A stretch of DNA of 64,000 nucleotides from the NCBI RefSeq assembly GCF_904063065.1, contig NZ_CAJFCL010000005.1, forward strand, positions 1 through 64,000, read 5' to 3'. Positions 1-9,595 of this stretch are shown here, in pieces (position 1 is the stretch's first letter; every line of letters starts with the position of its first letter). Both the position numbers and the translations under genes were made by a program. The notes beneath the pieces were generated by a model. It worked only from the letters and a program-made list of their open reading frames with translations, made no database searches and was not told where the DNA came from. The stretch is from Pseudomonas paraversuta (GTDB lineage Bacteria; Pseudomonadota; Gammaproteobacteria; Pseudomonadales; Pseudomonadaceae).

Positions 1-116
1 TTGACGACCATAGAGCATTGGAACCACCTGATCCCATCCCGAACTCAGAAGTGAAACGATGCATCGCCGATGGTAGTGTGGGGTTTCCCCATGTGAGAGT
101 AGGTCATCGTCAAGAT
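1..116 (+). rRNA. rrf: 5S ribosomal RNA (5' end clipped)
   Basis: The sequence is the typical Pseudomonas 5S rRNA. The 5' strand of helix I (TTGACGA) pairs with TCGTCAAG near 107-114, and the conserved loop sequence CCCGAACTCAGAAGTGAAACG is present. By comparison with known pseudomonad 5S genes, about two to three bases of the mature 5' end lie before the window, so this is the last gene of an rRNA operon that extends to the left. Confidence 0.97.
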
Positions 117-124
117 TAAATTCC

Positions 125-163
125 AAACCCCCTGTCTGCTCACGCAGACAGGGGGTTTGTTTT
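125..163 (+). terminator. Intrinsic terminator of the rRNA operon
   Basis: A 14-bp perfect stem (125-138 with 145-158, CCCCCTGTCTG core) with a six-base loop is followed by a T-rich tail (TTTGTTTTTG). It sits 9 bases after the 5S gene, as expected for the end of an rrn transcript. Confidence 0.92.
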
Positions 164-240
164 TGTGCCGAGAAAAGCCTGTTTCGACAGTGCTACAGGG
201 ATTTTGCCCGGGTCAGTGCAGTCCGCCAAATTTCAAATAT

Positions 241-270
241 AAAAAAACCACCAATAAAGGTGGTTTTTTT
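241..270. terminator. Bidirectional intrinsic terminator
   Basis: AAAAAAACCACC, a short loop, and GGTGGTTTTTTT form a symmetric hairpin with a T run on either strand. It lies 12 bases past the stop of the leftward queD gene, so its main job is probably to end that transcript. It also insulates queD from the rRNA operon. Confidence 0.88.
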
Positions 271-281
271 ATGCGAACTTT

Positions 282-638
282 TTAGTCACCGTAATAAATA
301 CAGCCACTGGTGCAGGTTTCATGGATTCGAATCGCTGACAGTTCAGGAAGCAAAGGTTTCAGCTGTTGCCAGATCCATTTGGCTAATACTTCACTGGTCG
401 GGTTTTCCAGACCGGGAATATCATTCAAATAGTTATGATCAAGTTGCTCATAAAGCGGTTTGAAAATAGCCTTGATTTCCGAGAAATCGCGAATCCAGCC
501 TGTTGCGGGGTCAATGTCACCGCTCAAGTGAATTGCAACCTTGAACGAGTGGCCATGTAAACGACCGCATTTATGCCCTTGCGGAACGAAAGGCAGGCGG
601 TGCGCAGATTCGAAGGTAAACTCTTTGAAAATTTCCAC
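282..638 (-). CDS. queD: 6-carboxy-5,6,7,8-tetrahydropterin synthase QueD
   Basis: QueD makes 6-carboxytetrahydropterin from 7,8-dihydroneopterin triphosphate, the second step towards the queuosine/7-deazaguanine modification of tRNA. At 118 residues it has the full family length. The zinc ligands are visible as His13 (ESAHRL), His28 and His30 (LHGHSF). The catalytic Cys24 lies just before them, and the Asp67-His68 and Glu107 (HETCT) pocket residues follow. The start is a GTG at 636-638; the Shine-Dalgarno is weak. It stands alone, with no other queuosine gene nearby, and I saw no convincing preQ1 riboswitch in the upstream 200 bases. Confidence 0.95.
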   Translation of the reverse strand: MEIFKEFTFESAHRLPFVPQGHKCGRLHGHSFKVAIHLSGDIDPATGWIRDFSEIKAIFKPLYEQLDHNYLNDIPGLENPTSEVLAKWIWQQLKPLLPELSAIRIHETCTSGCIYYGD

Positions 639-847
639 AGTGTTTATAGCTCTTGAAAAGGTGGCTATCGCCTGGGCGATGAATGCAGGTCGCCAGTTTA
701 ACAGTTAACTCGACATGAGCGAGTATAGCGCTCTGCCACCTATCCAGCGGAGTGAGCAATTCAGCTTCAGTTAAGCCTGCAACGCTATGGTTTACGCATT
801 TGTAGCGGGAAAACACACATACACCGGAGAGGCCGTTGAGGCTAGCG

Positions 848-1162
848 ATGAGAGTACATGTGCGAGTGGGCACGGTTGTAGCGTTGATGCTTGGTGCGTT
901 TTGTTCTTTGACCCTGGCGCGGGACTTGGGGCAGGACGAAGCATTACGTTTACGTGAGCAAGGTGAAATACTGCCTCTGGAGCAGCTCCTGCAAAGCGCT
1001 CTCCAGCGCCATCCAGGGGCAAAGCTGCTGGAGGTAGAGCTGGAAGAGGATGACGGCATTTATATTTATGAGGTCGAATTGTTAACGCCGAGTGGCGTCG
1101 TGCGAGAGATCAAGCTCAATGCCAGTAATGGCCAATTGCTCAAAGATAAGGTCGATGATTAA
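848..1162 (+). CDS. PepSY-domain periplasmic protein, first gene of a two-component operon
   Basis: This small exported protein has an N-terminal signal peptide (hydrophobic [12 protein letters not shown], cleavage near LTLA-RDL) and a single PepSY-like domain ending in the typical I-K-L-N-A-x-x-G-x-x-L pattern. I prefer ATG 848, with GAGG at 838-841 six bases upstream, over an in-frame TTG at 836 whose spacing to GGAGAGG is too short. Its stop codon overlaps the start of the response regulator by one base (TAATG), and the kinase follows, so the three genes form one operon. PepSY proteins next to sensor kinases are thought to modulate sensing or protein stability in the periplasm. That role is inferred here from context only. 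Confidence 0.85.
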   Translation: MRVHVRVGTVVALMLGAFCSLTLARDLGQDEALRLREQGEILPLEQLLQSALQRHPGAKLLEVELEEDDGIYIYEVELLTPSGVVREIKLNASNGQLLKDKVDD

Positions 1163-1830
1163 TGCGTTTGTTGCTGGTTGAAGATCACGTTCCTTTGGCC
1201 GATGAACTGATGGCCTCCTTGACTCGCCAGGGTTATGCGGTCGACTGGCTGGCCGACGGTCGTGATGCTTTGCATCAGGGGCAGAGCGAGCCATATGACC
1301 TGATCATTCTCGATCTGGGTCTACCTGGGCTACCAGGTCTGGATGTGCTTAAACAATGGCGTGCCACAGGGCTGACAACACCGGTACTGATTTTGACCGC
1401 CCGCAGTTCCTGGTCGGAGCGCATTGATGGCCTGAAGGCCGGTGCCGATGATTATGTAACCAAGCCTTTTCATCCAGAAGAGCTGCAACTGCGGGTGCAG
1501 GCGTTATTACGGCGATCCCATGGCCAGTCGAATCAACCGCTATTGAAATCTGCGGGACTGCAACTCGATGAGTCGCGCCAATGTGTCATCAATGAGGGGG
1601 CTGAAATACAGCTCACCGCCGCCGAGTTTCGTCTTTTGCGTTACTTCATGCTGCATCCTCAACAGATTCTGTCCAAAAGCCACCTGGCTGAGCACCTCTA
1701 TGATGGCGAGACCGAGCGCGACTCCAATGTGCTGGAGGTTCATGTGAACCATCTGCGTCGAAAACTGGGCCGTACAGTCATCGAAACTCGTCGCGGGCAG
1801 GGCTACATCTTTGGTACCGGCATCCAGTGA
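1162..1830 (+). CDS. OmpR/PhoB-family response regulator
   Basis: A 222-residue DNA-binding response regulator. The receiver domain (1-115) has the acidic pocket Glu7-Asp8, phosphoacceptor Asp51 (LDLGLPG), Thr79 and Lys101 (TKPF). The C-terminal winged helix (about 125-220) carries the usual LTAAEFRLL start and the RRKLG recognition-helix region. It overlaps the PepSY gene by one base and the kinase gene by four (GTGA), which implies translational coupling. The sequence is of the QseB/PmrA/PhoP-like subfamily, but the regulated genes cannot be read from the window. Confidence 0.95.
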   Translation: MRLLLVEDHVPLADELMASLTRQGYAVDWLADGRDALHQGQSEPYDLIILDLGLPGLPGLDVLKQWRATGLTTPVLILTARSSWSERIDGLKAGADDYVTKPFHPEELQLRVQALLRRSHGQSNQPLLKSAGLQLDESRQCVINEGAEIQLTAAEFRLLRYFMLHPQQILSKSHLAEHLYDGETERDSNVLEVHVNHLRRKLGRTVIETRRGQGYIFGTGIQ

Positions 1831-3146
1831 AGTCCATTCAGCGGCGTTTGAGCCTGGGTCTGATCAGTGTCCTGTTGATTGCCGGTCTGGTGGTCGGTCA
1901 GGTCAGTCTCTGGCTATTTGAAAATGGTCTTCAGCGCTATCTGGAGTCGGGGCTACAGAACGAGAGCGAGAACCTGTTGCTTGCCTTGAGCCGGGGCCCC
2001 CAGGGTTTGCAGCTGGATGAGCGCAGATTATCCCCGGCTTACCATCGACCTTTCTCCGGGCATTACTTCAGCATCCAGTTTGGTGACATCCATTGGCGCT
2101 CGCGCTCACTCTGGGATGCTCAATTGCCGCGACCCAGTCATCCGGGCCTGGACAGCAAGTTGCAAGAGGGGCCCGAAGGGCAGATGTTGCTGGTCTTGCG
2201 CAGTGACTATCAGCGTTTTGGCCACGCGGTTTCCATCAGTGTGGCCCAGGACTACACACCCATACGCGAAAGCTTCATGCAGGTTCAGCGCATAGGGTTG
2301 GCCATTGGCGTGTTCGCCCTGATCGTTATTTTGCTGTTGCAACGGCTCACGGTTAATCGGGCTTTGCGTCCCCTTGAAACGGCCCGCAAGCAGATCGCAC
2401 AGTTACAGGCCGGACAACGTTCGAAACTCGACGCCCAGGTGCCCCTTGAGCTTGAGCCTTTAGTCACTCAGATAAACCACCTGTTGGCCCACACTGAAGA
2501 CAATCTGAAGCGTTCACGTAATGCCTTGGGCAACCTGGGACACGCGTTAAAAACTCCGTTGGCAGTATTAATCAGCCTGGCCAAGGACAGCCGGCTGGAT
2601 GCTTATCCCCAGATACAGAAAACCCTGCGCGATCAGTTAGAACAGATGCAGCAACGTATGAGTCGCGAACTTAATCGTGCCCGTCTGGCAGGCGATGCCT
2701 TGCCGGGCGCTCAATTCGATGTCGACGCCGAAATGCCGGGGTTGATGGCGACCCTTGGCATGATTCACGGCGGGCATTTGGAGTTAAGGCTAAACACCAG
2801 TCCAGGACTGCACATGCCTTGGGACCGTGAAGACATGCTCGAATTGCTCGGCAATCTATTGGACAACGCCTGCAAATGGGCGGATTCGCAAGTAGAACTG
2901 AACATCCGCCAGACCGCGGGCGGGTATGAGATTGAAGTCCAGGACGATGGGCCGGGCATACCCGAGACAGAGCGCGACCAGGTCATCAGCCGTGGAACAC
3001 GGCTGGACGAGCAAACCAGTGGCCATGGATTGGGCCTGGGCATTGTGCGAGATATCGTGGATGTCTGGGGTGGGGAAATGCAGCTTGAAACGGGGGCGCT
3101 GGGCGGCTTGTCGGTGATGATCAGGCTACCCGCCCGCAGGAGCTGA
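1827..3146 (+). CDS. Membrane sensor histidine kinase
   Basis: A 439-residue sensor kinase that starts with GTG in a GTGA overlap with the regulator. It has TM1 at about 12-31, a periplasmic domain at about 32-155, TM2 at about 157-176, a linker, the H-box with His239 ([10 protein letters not shown]), the N-box ([10 protein letters not shown]), the G1 box (DDGPGI) and the G2 region (GHGLGLGI). The layout is PhoQ/QseC-like. The H-box lies in a short dimerisation domain without the usual F-x-x-x-x-S-H-E-L-R-T-P form, as in the PhoQ/CreC-like branch. The ligand is unknown. The PepSY gene upstream is the obvious candidate for a periplasmic partner. Confidence 0.93.
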   Translation: MKSIQRRLSLGLISVLLIAGLVVGQVSLWLFENGLQRYLESGLQNESENLLLALSRGPQGLQLDERRLSPAYHRPFSGHYFSIQFGDIHWRSRSLWDAQLPRPSHPGLDSKLQEGPEGQMLLVLRSDYQRFGHAVSISVAQDYTPIRESFMQVQRIGLAIGVFALIVILLLQRLTVNRALRPLETARKQIAQLQAGQRSKLDAQVPLELEPLVTQINHLLAHTEDNLKRSRNALGNLGHALKTPLAVLISLAKDSRLDAYPQIQKTLRDQLEQMQQRMSRELNRARLAGDALPGAQFDVDAEMPGLMATLGMIHGGHLELRLNTSPGLHMPWDREDMLELLGNLLDNACKWADSQVELNIRQTAGGYEIEVQDDGPGIPETERDQVISRGTRLDEQTSGHGLGLGIVRDIVDVWGGEMQLETGALGGLSVMIRLPARRS

Positions 3147-3150
3147 AAAT

Positions 3151-3174
3151 GACGGCGGCCCCGGGGTCGCCGTC
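3151..3174. terminator. Hairpin between convergent kinase and MCP genes
   Basis: GACGGCG and CGCCGTC form a seven-base stem around a GC-rich loop, midway between two convergent stop codons. There is no strong T run on either side, so it is a weak or factor-assisted terminator candidate. Confidence 0.5.
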
Positions 3175-3191
3175 AATCATGCCACTTCAGG

Positions 3192-5339
3192 TCAGACGCG
3201 GAACTGATCCATCAACTTTTGCTGCTGGTTGGCCAGTGAGTTCAGCGACTGGCTGACCCGTGCCGACTCATTGGCCTGTCCGGACAATGATTCCGTGACA
3301 TCGCGGATAGTGGCCACATTGCTGTTGATCTCTTCAGCCACTGCACTCTGCTCTTCGGCGGCACTGGCAATCTGCAAGTTCATGTCGGTAATCACGCTCA
3401 CGGCATCACCGATTTGCTGCAATGCCGTTACTGCCTGACCGACCTGCTCGACACTGCCCTGGGCCTGGCGATGGCTGTTGCCCATGGACGTCACTACATC
3501 CTTGGTGCCGATTTGCAGTTGTTCAATCACCTGTCGGGTTTCTTCCACCGACTCCTGGGTTCGTCGCGCCAAATTGCGCACTTCGTCAGCCACCACGGCA
3601 AAACCGCGCCCGGCTTCGCCTGCTCGGGCCGCCTCGATCGCAGCATTGAGGGCGAGTAAATTAGTCTGCTCGGCAATCGCGCGAATCACTTCCAGTACAG
3701 AACCGATTTTTTCGCTATTGGCCGCCAACCCTTCGACCTGGGTCATGGCTACGCTCATGTCGGCAGCCAGGTGGTCGATGCTGGACGTTGTACGGTCAAT
3801 GATGGTCAGCCCCTGGCGTGTCGCCTGGTCGGCATCGCGCGCTGCCTGAGCAGCCTGCGCGGCACTGCGTGCGACATCTTGCGCCGTAGCGCTCATTTCA
3901 TGGGAGGCAGTGGCAGCCTGATCGACCTGGCGGTACTGCTGTTCCATGCCGGCACTGGTCTGGGTGGCAATGGCCGCCGATTGATCGGCCGTATTGCGGG
4001 CATCCTGAACCGAGTGTTTCACCTCGGCGATGATCGGCTGCAGCTTGTCGAGGAAGCGGTTGAACCAGCCTGCCAGCTGGCCCAGTTCATCCTGCTTGTC
4101 GTAGGCCAGGCGTCGGGTCAGATCGCCTTCGCCGCTGGCAATGTCCTCAAGCATGCGCGCTACCCCCAGAATCGGTCGCGTCACACTGCGGGCCATCAGC
4201 CATACCAGCAGCAGGCCGATGATTGCTGCCAGAGAGCCTAGGCACAGCTCAATCAGGGTGCCTGCCTTATTGCGCTCGTCCAGTTCTGCTTGCAGCGCCT
4301 GGGCCGGCCCGACCAGTACCTTTTCCGGCACATCGAGTAACACCCCCCACGGCTTGCTGCCCGGGATCGGCAGGAACGGGGTCAGGATTTTCAACCGCTG
4401 GTGACCATGAATGCTCTGGGGCTGACCGCCGCTGGCCATCAGTTGACTCAACCGGGCACCATCGTCAGCGTCAATCTGATCCAGACGTTGGCCAAGCTTG
4501 CTCGCGTCGCTGCTAAAACCGGCCAATATGCCTGCCGAGCTGACAATGCTGACGCTGGTCTGCCCGTCGTAAAGCTTCTGGCTGGCAAGCTGGCTCATGG
4601 TTTGCAGGCTGTTGAGGTTGATATCAACCGAGAGCGAGGCGATGACCTTGCCCTTGACCATCAGCGGAAAAACGATGCTGGTCAATAAAACGTTTTGCCC
4701 ATCGATCGCGTAAAAGTAAGGTTCGATAATGCACGGCTGGAGCGTCGTACGCGGGCAGGTAAACCATGAATTATTCGCCTGGCCGCTGGGCCCGGTACTG
4801 GTATCGGTCATGTCGGTTTCAGGCAGTGCCATCGACGTCAGCTTGCCCGGCGTCGGTTGCGACCAGTAAAGGGCAAAACGGCCCTTGTCGTTGCTGCCCA
4901 GCTCTGATTGATGGTCGAACAGCTGGTCCTTGCCGTCCAGCGCATTGGCTTCAAACACCAGGGACAAACCAAGCAAGTCGGGATTGGCCTGCAGGGCCGC
5001 TTTCACCTGTCGGGTCAGATCTTCACGCAGATCGAAAGCATCCAGAAAGCGCTTTTCCGATTGCTCACGTAAAAACAGGACTTGTCGTGCAAACCCGTTG
5101 CCGTATTGATAGGCGTCCATAAATTGGCGACTGATGGCCAACGCCTGGGCTTCGCCCTGGGCCTCAATACGGGCCTGTGCGGACTCATTGAGCATCTGCG
5201 TGCTTGAGGCCTCCACCAGATCGGCCGTGTAATCCATGCGGTAGAGGGAAAGTCCCACCAGAAGAGCGACGATACCCAGCAGGCAGAGTCCGGCGAGGAG
5301 GGTGATTTTCCATTGGATGGAAAGCTGTCTGAGCGACAT
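3192..5339 (-). CDS. Methyl-accepting chemotaxis protein with large periplasmic sensor
   Basis: A 715-residue chemoreceptor with TM1 (about 11-31) and a roughly 330-residue periplasmic domain of dCache size, including a C-P-x(6)-C pair near residues 195-205. TM2 lies at about 362-384, HAMP at about 385-440, and a long cytoplasmic signalling hairpin has its invariant tip at about 557-591 ([18 protein letters not shown]). It ends QFRV and lacks a CheR-docking pentapeptide. Size and layout resemble pseudomonad TlpQ/PA1608-type receptors, and in P. aeruginosa an MCP gene also lies near fabB. The ligand cannot be assigned. AGGA lies about six bases before the ATG, and a FliA-type promoter lies upstream. 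Confidence 0.95.
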   Translation of the reverse strand: MSLRQLSIQWKITLLAGLCLLGIVALLVGLSLYRMDYTADLVEASSTQMLNESAQARIEAQGEAQALAISRQFMDAYQYGNGFARQVLFLREQSEKRFLDAFDLREDLTRQVKAALQANPDLLGLSLVFEANALDGKDQLFDHQSELGSNDKGRFALYWSQPTPGKLTSMALPETDMTDTSTGPSGQANNSWFTCPRTTLQPCIIEPYFYAIDGQNVLLTSIVFPLMVKGKVIASLSVDINLNSLQTMSQLASQKLYDGQTSVSIVSSAGILAGFSSDASKLGQRLDQIDADDGARLSQLMASGGQPQSIHGHQRLKILTPFLPIPGSKPWGVLLDVPEKVLVGPAQALQAELDERNKAGTLIELCLGSLAAIIGLLLVWLMARSVTRPILGVARMLEDIASGEGDLTRRLAYDKQDELGQLAGWFNRFLDKLQPIIAEVKHSVQDARNTADQSAAIATQTSAGMEQQYRQVDQAATASHEMSATAQDVARSAAQAAQAARDADQATRQGLTIIDRTTSSIDHLAADMSVAMTQVEGLAANSEKIGSVLEVIRAIAEQTNLLALNAAIEAARAGEAGRGFAVVADEVRNLARRTQESVEETRQVIEQLQIGTKDVVTSMGNSHRQAQGSVEQVGQAVTALQQIGDAVSVITDMNLQIASAAEEQSAVAEEINSNVATIRDVTESLSGQANESARVSQSLNSLANQQQKLMDQFRV

Positions 5340-5368
5340 GGAGACATCCTGAATAGAGGCTTTGTCTG

Positions 5369-5395
5369 TTAGCGGCCAGCCGATAGTTTTCTTTA
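5369..5395 (-). promoter_or_regulatory. Sigma-28 (FliA) promoter of the chemoreceptor gene
   Basis: Read on the minus strand, TAAAGAAA (5395-5388), exactly 11 bases, then GCCGCTAA (5376-5369). The FliA consensus is TAAAGTTT-N11-GCCGATAA, so the -10 differs at one position. The predicted transcript start is about 20-25 bases before the MCP start codon. This ties the receptor to the flagellar regulon. The rest of 5340-5649, between the divergent MCP and transporter genes, is AT-rich with no other recognisable feature. Confidence 0.75.
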
Positions 5396-5649
5396 TGGGG
5401 AAATCTGTATTTAGAGGTTACGTTTTCAAATTTTAAAAAGATTAAACCCTGTCAGAATTAAGGGTATCCCCGTTCAGGCGATGATCCCCGCAGGCCTTTG
5501 GCGTGTGCTTTGACAAGGCGTCAATGCTGCTGCAAAGTGTGCGCCCCCAAATAAGCACTCCCTTTCAGACCGGCGACTGGAACAGCAGCCTTTTGCCCGA
5601 AATTTTCCGCTTTACGGTGTTTTATCGTAGTGCGCGCTAAGAGGTTGTA

Positions 5650-6972
5650 ATGATGAATGCAGTAATTGCCGCGGTCGGCATCATGTTGGTGCTCAGTCTG
5701 TCCCGTGTGCATGTGGTGATCGCCCTGATCACGGGTGCCGTCGTCGGCGGCCTTGTGGGCGGGCTGGGCATCGAAGCAACGCTCGATGCGTTCAACAGCG
5801 GCTTGGGTGGCGGCGCGCAGGTCGCCTTGTCCTATGCAATGCTGGGTGCCTTCGCGGTGGCGATCGCCAAGTCCGGCCTGGCCCATGCACTGGCCGACAA
5901 GGCCCTGATCATGGTCAATAGACAACAGGCTGTCGGCGGCAATCGCCTCAAGTGGCTACTGATCGGTTTGTTGCTGGTGGTCGCAATCTCTTCGCAGAAC
6001 ATCCTGCCGATTCATATCGCCTTCATTCCCTTGCTGGTTCCGCCCCTGTTGTACGTGCTCACCAAGTTGAAAATTGACCGGCGCCTGATCGCCTGTGTCA
6101 TGACCTTTGGCTTGATTACGCCATACATATTTTTACCGGTGGGCTTCGGCAACATCTTTCTCAACCAGATTTTGCTCGCCAACGTCAGCAAGAGCGGGGT
6201 GGATGTCAGCCAGGTCAATGTCACCCACGCAATGGCGATCCCGGCGCTAGGCATGTTGTTCGGGTTATTGGTGGCTGTATTCATCAGTTACCGCAAAAAG
6301 CGTGAATATGATTTGGCCAAGATTGAGCAGGTCGAGCAAGTGGCTATCAGCTACAACCCGCGAACCCTGCTGGTGGCCGGAGTTGCCATCGCTGCCGCGT
6401 TTATCATTCAGCTGTGGCTGGGCTCCATGATCATCGGAGCACTGGCAGGCTTTCTGATTTTCTCGGCGTCGGGGATTGTGCGCTGGCGTGAGACCGATGA
6501 CCTGTTCACCGAAGGCATGAAAATGATGGCCATGATTGGCTTCATCCTGATTGCCGCATCGGGTTTTGCCGAGGTGATGAAAGCCACCGGCGAAGTGAAA
6601 TCCCTGGTTGAGGCGTCTGCAGGCATGATCAACCACAGTAAGGGTGTCGGGGCATTGCTGATGTTGCTGGTCGGGTTGCTGGTGACCATGGGCATTGGCT
6701 CGTCGTTTTCGACAGTACCGATTCTGGCGGCGATTTTTGTGCCGTTGTGTGTGCAGCTGGGTTTCAGTCCGATGGCCATCGTTTGCATCGTCGGTACCGC
6801 CGGAGCCCTGGGTGATGCCGGTTCGCCGGCTTCGGACTCAACCCTGGGTCCGACTTCCGGTTTGAACGTGGACGGCCAGCATCACCATATCTGGGATACC
6901 GTGGTGCCCACCTTCCTGCATTACAACCTGCCATTGCTGGCGTTTGGCTGGGTTGCAGCAATGGTGTTGTAA
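5650..6972 (+). CDS. Na+/H+ antiporter-family transporter (YuiF/NhaC-like)
   Basis: A 440-residue polytopic membrane protein with about 11-12 hydrophobic segments, including a short N-terminal Na_H_antiport_2-type segment and the NhaC-like core. The conserved regions [12 protein letters not shown] and the late [13 protein letters not shown] motif are clear. Family members are annotated as Na+/H+ antiporters, and some as amino acid (histidine) permeases, so the substrate is not settled. GAGG at 5641-5644 serves either ATG 5650 or ATG 5653. It is divergent from the chemoreceptor and monocistronic by spacing. Confidence 0.85.
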   Translation: MMNAVIAAVGIMLVLSLSRVHVVIALITGAVVGGLVGGLGIEATLDAFNSGLGGGAQVALSYAMLGAFAVAIAKSGLAHALADKALIMVNRQQAVGGNRLKWLLIGLLLVVAISSQNILPIHIAFIPLLVPPLLYVLTKLKIDRRLIACVMTFGLITPYIFLPVGFGNIFLNQILLANVSKSGVDVSQVNVTHAMAIPALGMLFGLLVAVFISYRKKREYDLAKIEQVEQVAISYNPRTLLVAGVAIAAAFIIQLWLGSMIIGALAGFLIFSASGIVRWRETDDLFTEGMKMMAMIGFILIAASGFAEVMKATGEVKSLVEASAGMINHSKGVGALLMLLVGLLVTMGIGSSFSTVPILAAIFVPLCVQLGFSPMAIVCIVGTAGALGDAGSPASDSTLGPTSGLNVDGQHHHIWDTVVPTFLHYNLPLLAFGWVAAMVL

Positions 6973-6987
6973 GGGCACGGCGGCTGT

Positions 6988-7848
6988 TCAGGGCAGTTCG
7001 ATACGACCGCTTTCTCCGGCAACGGTCGGCCAGTCTCCGGCAGCCCAGCGCGCTCGGGCCTGCTCGATAAGCACTGGATCACTGGCAACAAAATTCCAGT
7101 TCATGCGCCGGGGGCCATCCAGCGGCGCGCCACCTATCAACACCGCGTGGCAGTCGCTGTCGGCGCACAAGGTCAGTTCCTCTGCGGCGGGCAACAGCAC
7201 CAGGCTGCGTGGCTCAATGGCCTGGCCTTGTAGCTGCGCTTGCCCTTCCAGCACATACAGCGCGCGCTCCTGGTGTTCTGCCGGGATAAGCAGCGTGGTG
7301 GCTGTTTGCATATGTATTTCGGCATACAGGGTCGGTGACAGCACGGGCACCGGTGAGGCCAGACAGAACCCGGTGCCTGCCAGCATGCGAATCCTTACCC
7401 CGAGGCTATCGCTGACTGGCAAGCTGTCCGCCAGGTGATGGCTGTAGTGCCCCGGACCTTGCTCCCGGGTTTTGGGGGATGCCAGCCACACTTGCAGGCC
7501 ATGCAGGGTTGATCCCCGGGCGAGCAGCGGGGCAGGCGTGCGTTCGATGTGGGCAATGGCTGCGCCGGCGGTCATCCAGCTGACTTCACCGGGGCCTACC
7601 TGCTGGTCAGAGCCCAGGCTGTCCTTGTGCTGCAACTGTCCTTCGAACAGATAGGTCAGGGTAGACAGACCAATGTGCGGATGCTGCCTGATATCCATCC
7701 CGTGGCCGGGCGGATAGTCGGTACGCAGCATGTGATCGAAGAACACGAAAGGGCCGACACTGCGACATTTCGCTGACGGCAGGGGGCGCAGGATGGGTTG
7801 CCCTTCGACATCCTCGGCGCGGGGGCGAATCACGGTCAGTTCATGCAT
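6988..7848 (-). CDS. Pirin family protein
   Basis: A 286-residue bicupin. The N-terminal cupin carries the pirin metal site His56, His58, His100 and Glu102 (RQHPHIG and AHIERTP). Family members bind iron; some have quercetin dioxygenase activity or regulate central metabolism, but the physiological role here is unknown. It is convergent with the transporter (15 bases apart) and upstream of the OsmC gene on the opposite side. The ATG is preceded by only a weak Shine-Dalgarno. Confidence 0.92.
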   Translation of the reverse strand: MHELTVIRPRAEDVEGQPILRPLPSAKCRSVGPFVFFDHMLRTDYPPGHGMDIRQHPHIGLSTLTYLFEGQLQHKDSLGSDQQVGPGEVSWMTAGAAIAHIERTPAPLLARGSTLHGLQVWLASPKTREQGPGHYSHHLADSLPVSDSLGVRIRMLAGTGFCLASPVPVLSPTLYAEIHMQTATTLLIPAEHQERALYVLEGQAQLQGQAIEPRSLVLLPAAEELTLCADSDCHAVLIGGAPLDGPRRMNWNFVASDPVLIEQARARWAAGDWPTVAGESGRIELP

Positions 7849-7920
7849 GGTGCGGTCCCGGCAATGGAGAAGCGTTGAGCATAACCCAACGCTGTCATGT
7901 GCCCCCGTACTCCCGAGACG

Positions 7921-8337
7921 TTACTGGCTGAAAGCACCTTCAGACAAGTGAGTCTCGATGGTGACGTCTGCAGTGGTCATCAGCTTGTGGATCGGGCACT
8001 TGTCGGCCACCCGGTGCAGCTCCTGGCGCTGGGCGTCGGTGAGTACGCCCTTGAGCGTCAGTTTGACGTGCAGTGCGTATTTGCCGAGCTGCTCTTCGCT
8101 GGCGTCGTGTTTGATCTCGACCGTGACGCCAGTCAGCGGAATATCTTTCTTTTGCGCATAGAGCTTGAGCGTCAGCGCCTTGCAGGCACCGAGGGCGGCA
8201 TCGAAATAATCATGGGGCGAGGGCGCTGAACTTTCGCCGCCCATTGCTTTGGGCAAATCGGTGAACACTTCGTGATCGTCGATTTTAATGCTGTGACGAA
8301 AGCCTTCGTGGGACTCGGTATTAACGGTAACAGTCAT
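7921..8337 (-). CDS. OsmC family peroxide-detoxifying protein
   Basis: A 138-residue OsmC/Ohr-superfamily protein. The two redox cysteines of the family are present, Cys52 (GACKAL) and Cys114 (DKCPIH), suggesting thiol-dependent reduction of organic hydroperoxides in the cytoplasm. The open frame extends 40 codons further upstream, but ATG 8337 has GAGG about six bases before it and gives the normal family length, so I start it there. It lies between pirin and a divergent amidohydrolase. Confidence 0.92.
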   Translation of the reverse strand: MTVTVNTESHEGFRHSIKIDDHEVFTDLPKAMGGESSAPSPHDYFDAALGACKALTLKLYAQKKDIPLTGVTVEIKHDASEEQLGKYALHVKLTLKGVLTDAQRQELHRVADKCPIHKLMTTADVTIETHLSEGAFSQ

Positions 8338-8474
8338 GGCAAACCTCAGATTGGCAGTGATAAAGGTCCTGATCTTTATAGAACATGCCGGGCGGTATGC
8401 GTTCACTTTGATCACAGGCTGAACCCTTGAACAGGCGGGCGGGTCTATTGGAGTCAACAGAGAGGAGATTCAGG

Positions 8475-9479
8475 TTGCGAATAAGACACTACGTTGTGGC
8501 CTGGGCCCTTGCGACGACCAGCATGTGGGTGCAGGCCCGCGACTATGCCTACAGCGATGCACATTTACATTACGTCGATTTCTTCCAGGAAACCGCCGGA
8601 ATGGACGCATTGCTTCAGGAAATGGCCAGCAATCGAATCGACCACGTGATGATTTCCGGAATCCCCGTGGCCAAAAAATGGCATGAAGACGAACCCAAGC
8701 GCCCGCGTTACTACGCTGGCGATGACGCTGATGCCTATTGGTATAGCGCGACCGATGTGTGGGTGGCTGCAGCCGTCAACAAGCTGACAGCAGCACAGCG
8801 TGAGCACTTTCATCCGTTCCTGTCCGGTTTTAATCCCAATGACAAAAATTCTGCCGAGCACATTCAGCGCATGCTCGACCTCAACCCCGGGTTGTGGCAA
8901 GGCATTGGCGAGGTTTTCACCCGCCATGACGACCTGACGGCGCTCATCTCCGGGGACACACCGCGGGCCAATAACGAGGCCATGTCCAAGGTCTACAAAT
9001 TGGCAGGGGAGCAGGATCTGCCAGTTCTGTTGCACTCCAACATCACTTCGAAACGGGAAAGGAACCCGCTGTATCTGGCCGAAATTGAAGAGCCGCTGGC
9101 GCAGTTCCCGGATACCCGGTTTATCTGGGCCCATGCAGGCAGCAGCGTCGAAATCCATAGGCACCAGACCCGGATGCCCTTTCTGTTACCCGAACTGACA
9201 CGACTTCTGGCCCAGCATCGCAATCTCTACGTGGACCTGTCCTGGAGCATGCTCACGCCGTATCTGCTGGATGAGCAGGGCAAGGCCAGGCCTGAGTGGG
9301 TCGCGCTTGTAGAACGCTTCCCGGAGCGTTTTATGCTGGGATCCGATGTGGTGGGGCGTTTCGACAAAGTGGGGCAAGAGTTACGCAGTTTTGATCCGTT
9401 TCTGGATGCCTTGCCTGAAAGCGTTGCGCGCAAGGTGGCCAGGGATAATTTCCTGTCGGTGTTGCCGAAAAAGCGCTAG
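8475..9479 (+). CDS. Exported amidohydrolase-family protein
   Basis: A 334-residue protein with a signal peptide (YVVAWALATTSMWVQA, cleavage before RDYAYSD) followed by an amidohydrolase_2-type TIM barrel. Possible metal-ligand regions are DAHLHY near the mature N-terminus, LLHSN, WAHAGSS, and GSDVVGRF near the end. The start is set at TTG 8475, because AGAGGAG at 8461-8467 has ideal spacing and the signal peptide begins there; an upstream TTG at 8427 would add 16 non-hydrophobic residues. The substrate is unknown, and a periplasmic location is unusual for the family. Confidence 0.85.
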   Translation: MRIRHYVVAWALATTSMWVQARDYAYSDAHLHYVDFFQETAGMDALLQEMASNRIDHVMISGIPVAKKWHEDEPKRPRYYAGDDADAYWYSATDVWVAAAVNKLTAAQREHFHPFLSGFNPNDKNSAEHIQRMLDLNPGLWQGIGEVFTRHDDLTALISGDTPRANNEAMSKVYKLAGEQDLPVLLHSNITSKRERNPLYLAEIEEPLAQFPDTRFIWAHAGSSVEIHRHQTRMPFLLPELTRLLAQHRNLYVDLSWSMLTPYLLDEQGKARPEWVALVERFPERFMLGSDVVGRFDKVGQELRSFDPFLDALPESVARKVARDNFLSVLPKKR

Positions 9480-9543
9480 GGACTGCTGGCGTTTGCTTGT
9501 AAGTCAGTGTCGCCGGAGCAACTTTCGCCAGATTATTCCGGAC

Positions 9544-9576
9544 AAAAAAATGCCCCGAACCGGTCGGGGCATTTTT
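9544..9576. terminator. Intrinsic terminator after fabB
   Basis: AAAAAAATGCCCCGA pairs with TCGGGGCATTTTT around a short ACCGG loop, giving a T tract on both strands. It lies 20 bases past the fabB stop, and also ends the rightward amidohydrolase transcript. Confidence 0.92.
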
Positions 9577-9595
9577 CATTTCGCGAGCGGAAGGC

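Noticed and set aside
639..847. Possible preQ1 riboswitch upstream of queD
   Set aside because: No preQ1-type hairpin followed by an A-rich tail and ribosome site is visible before the GTG.
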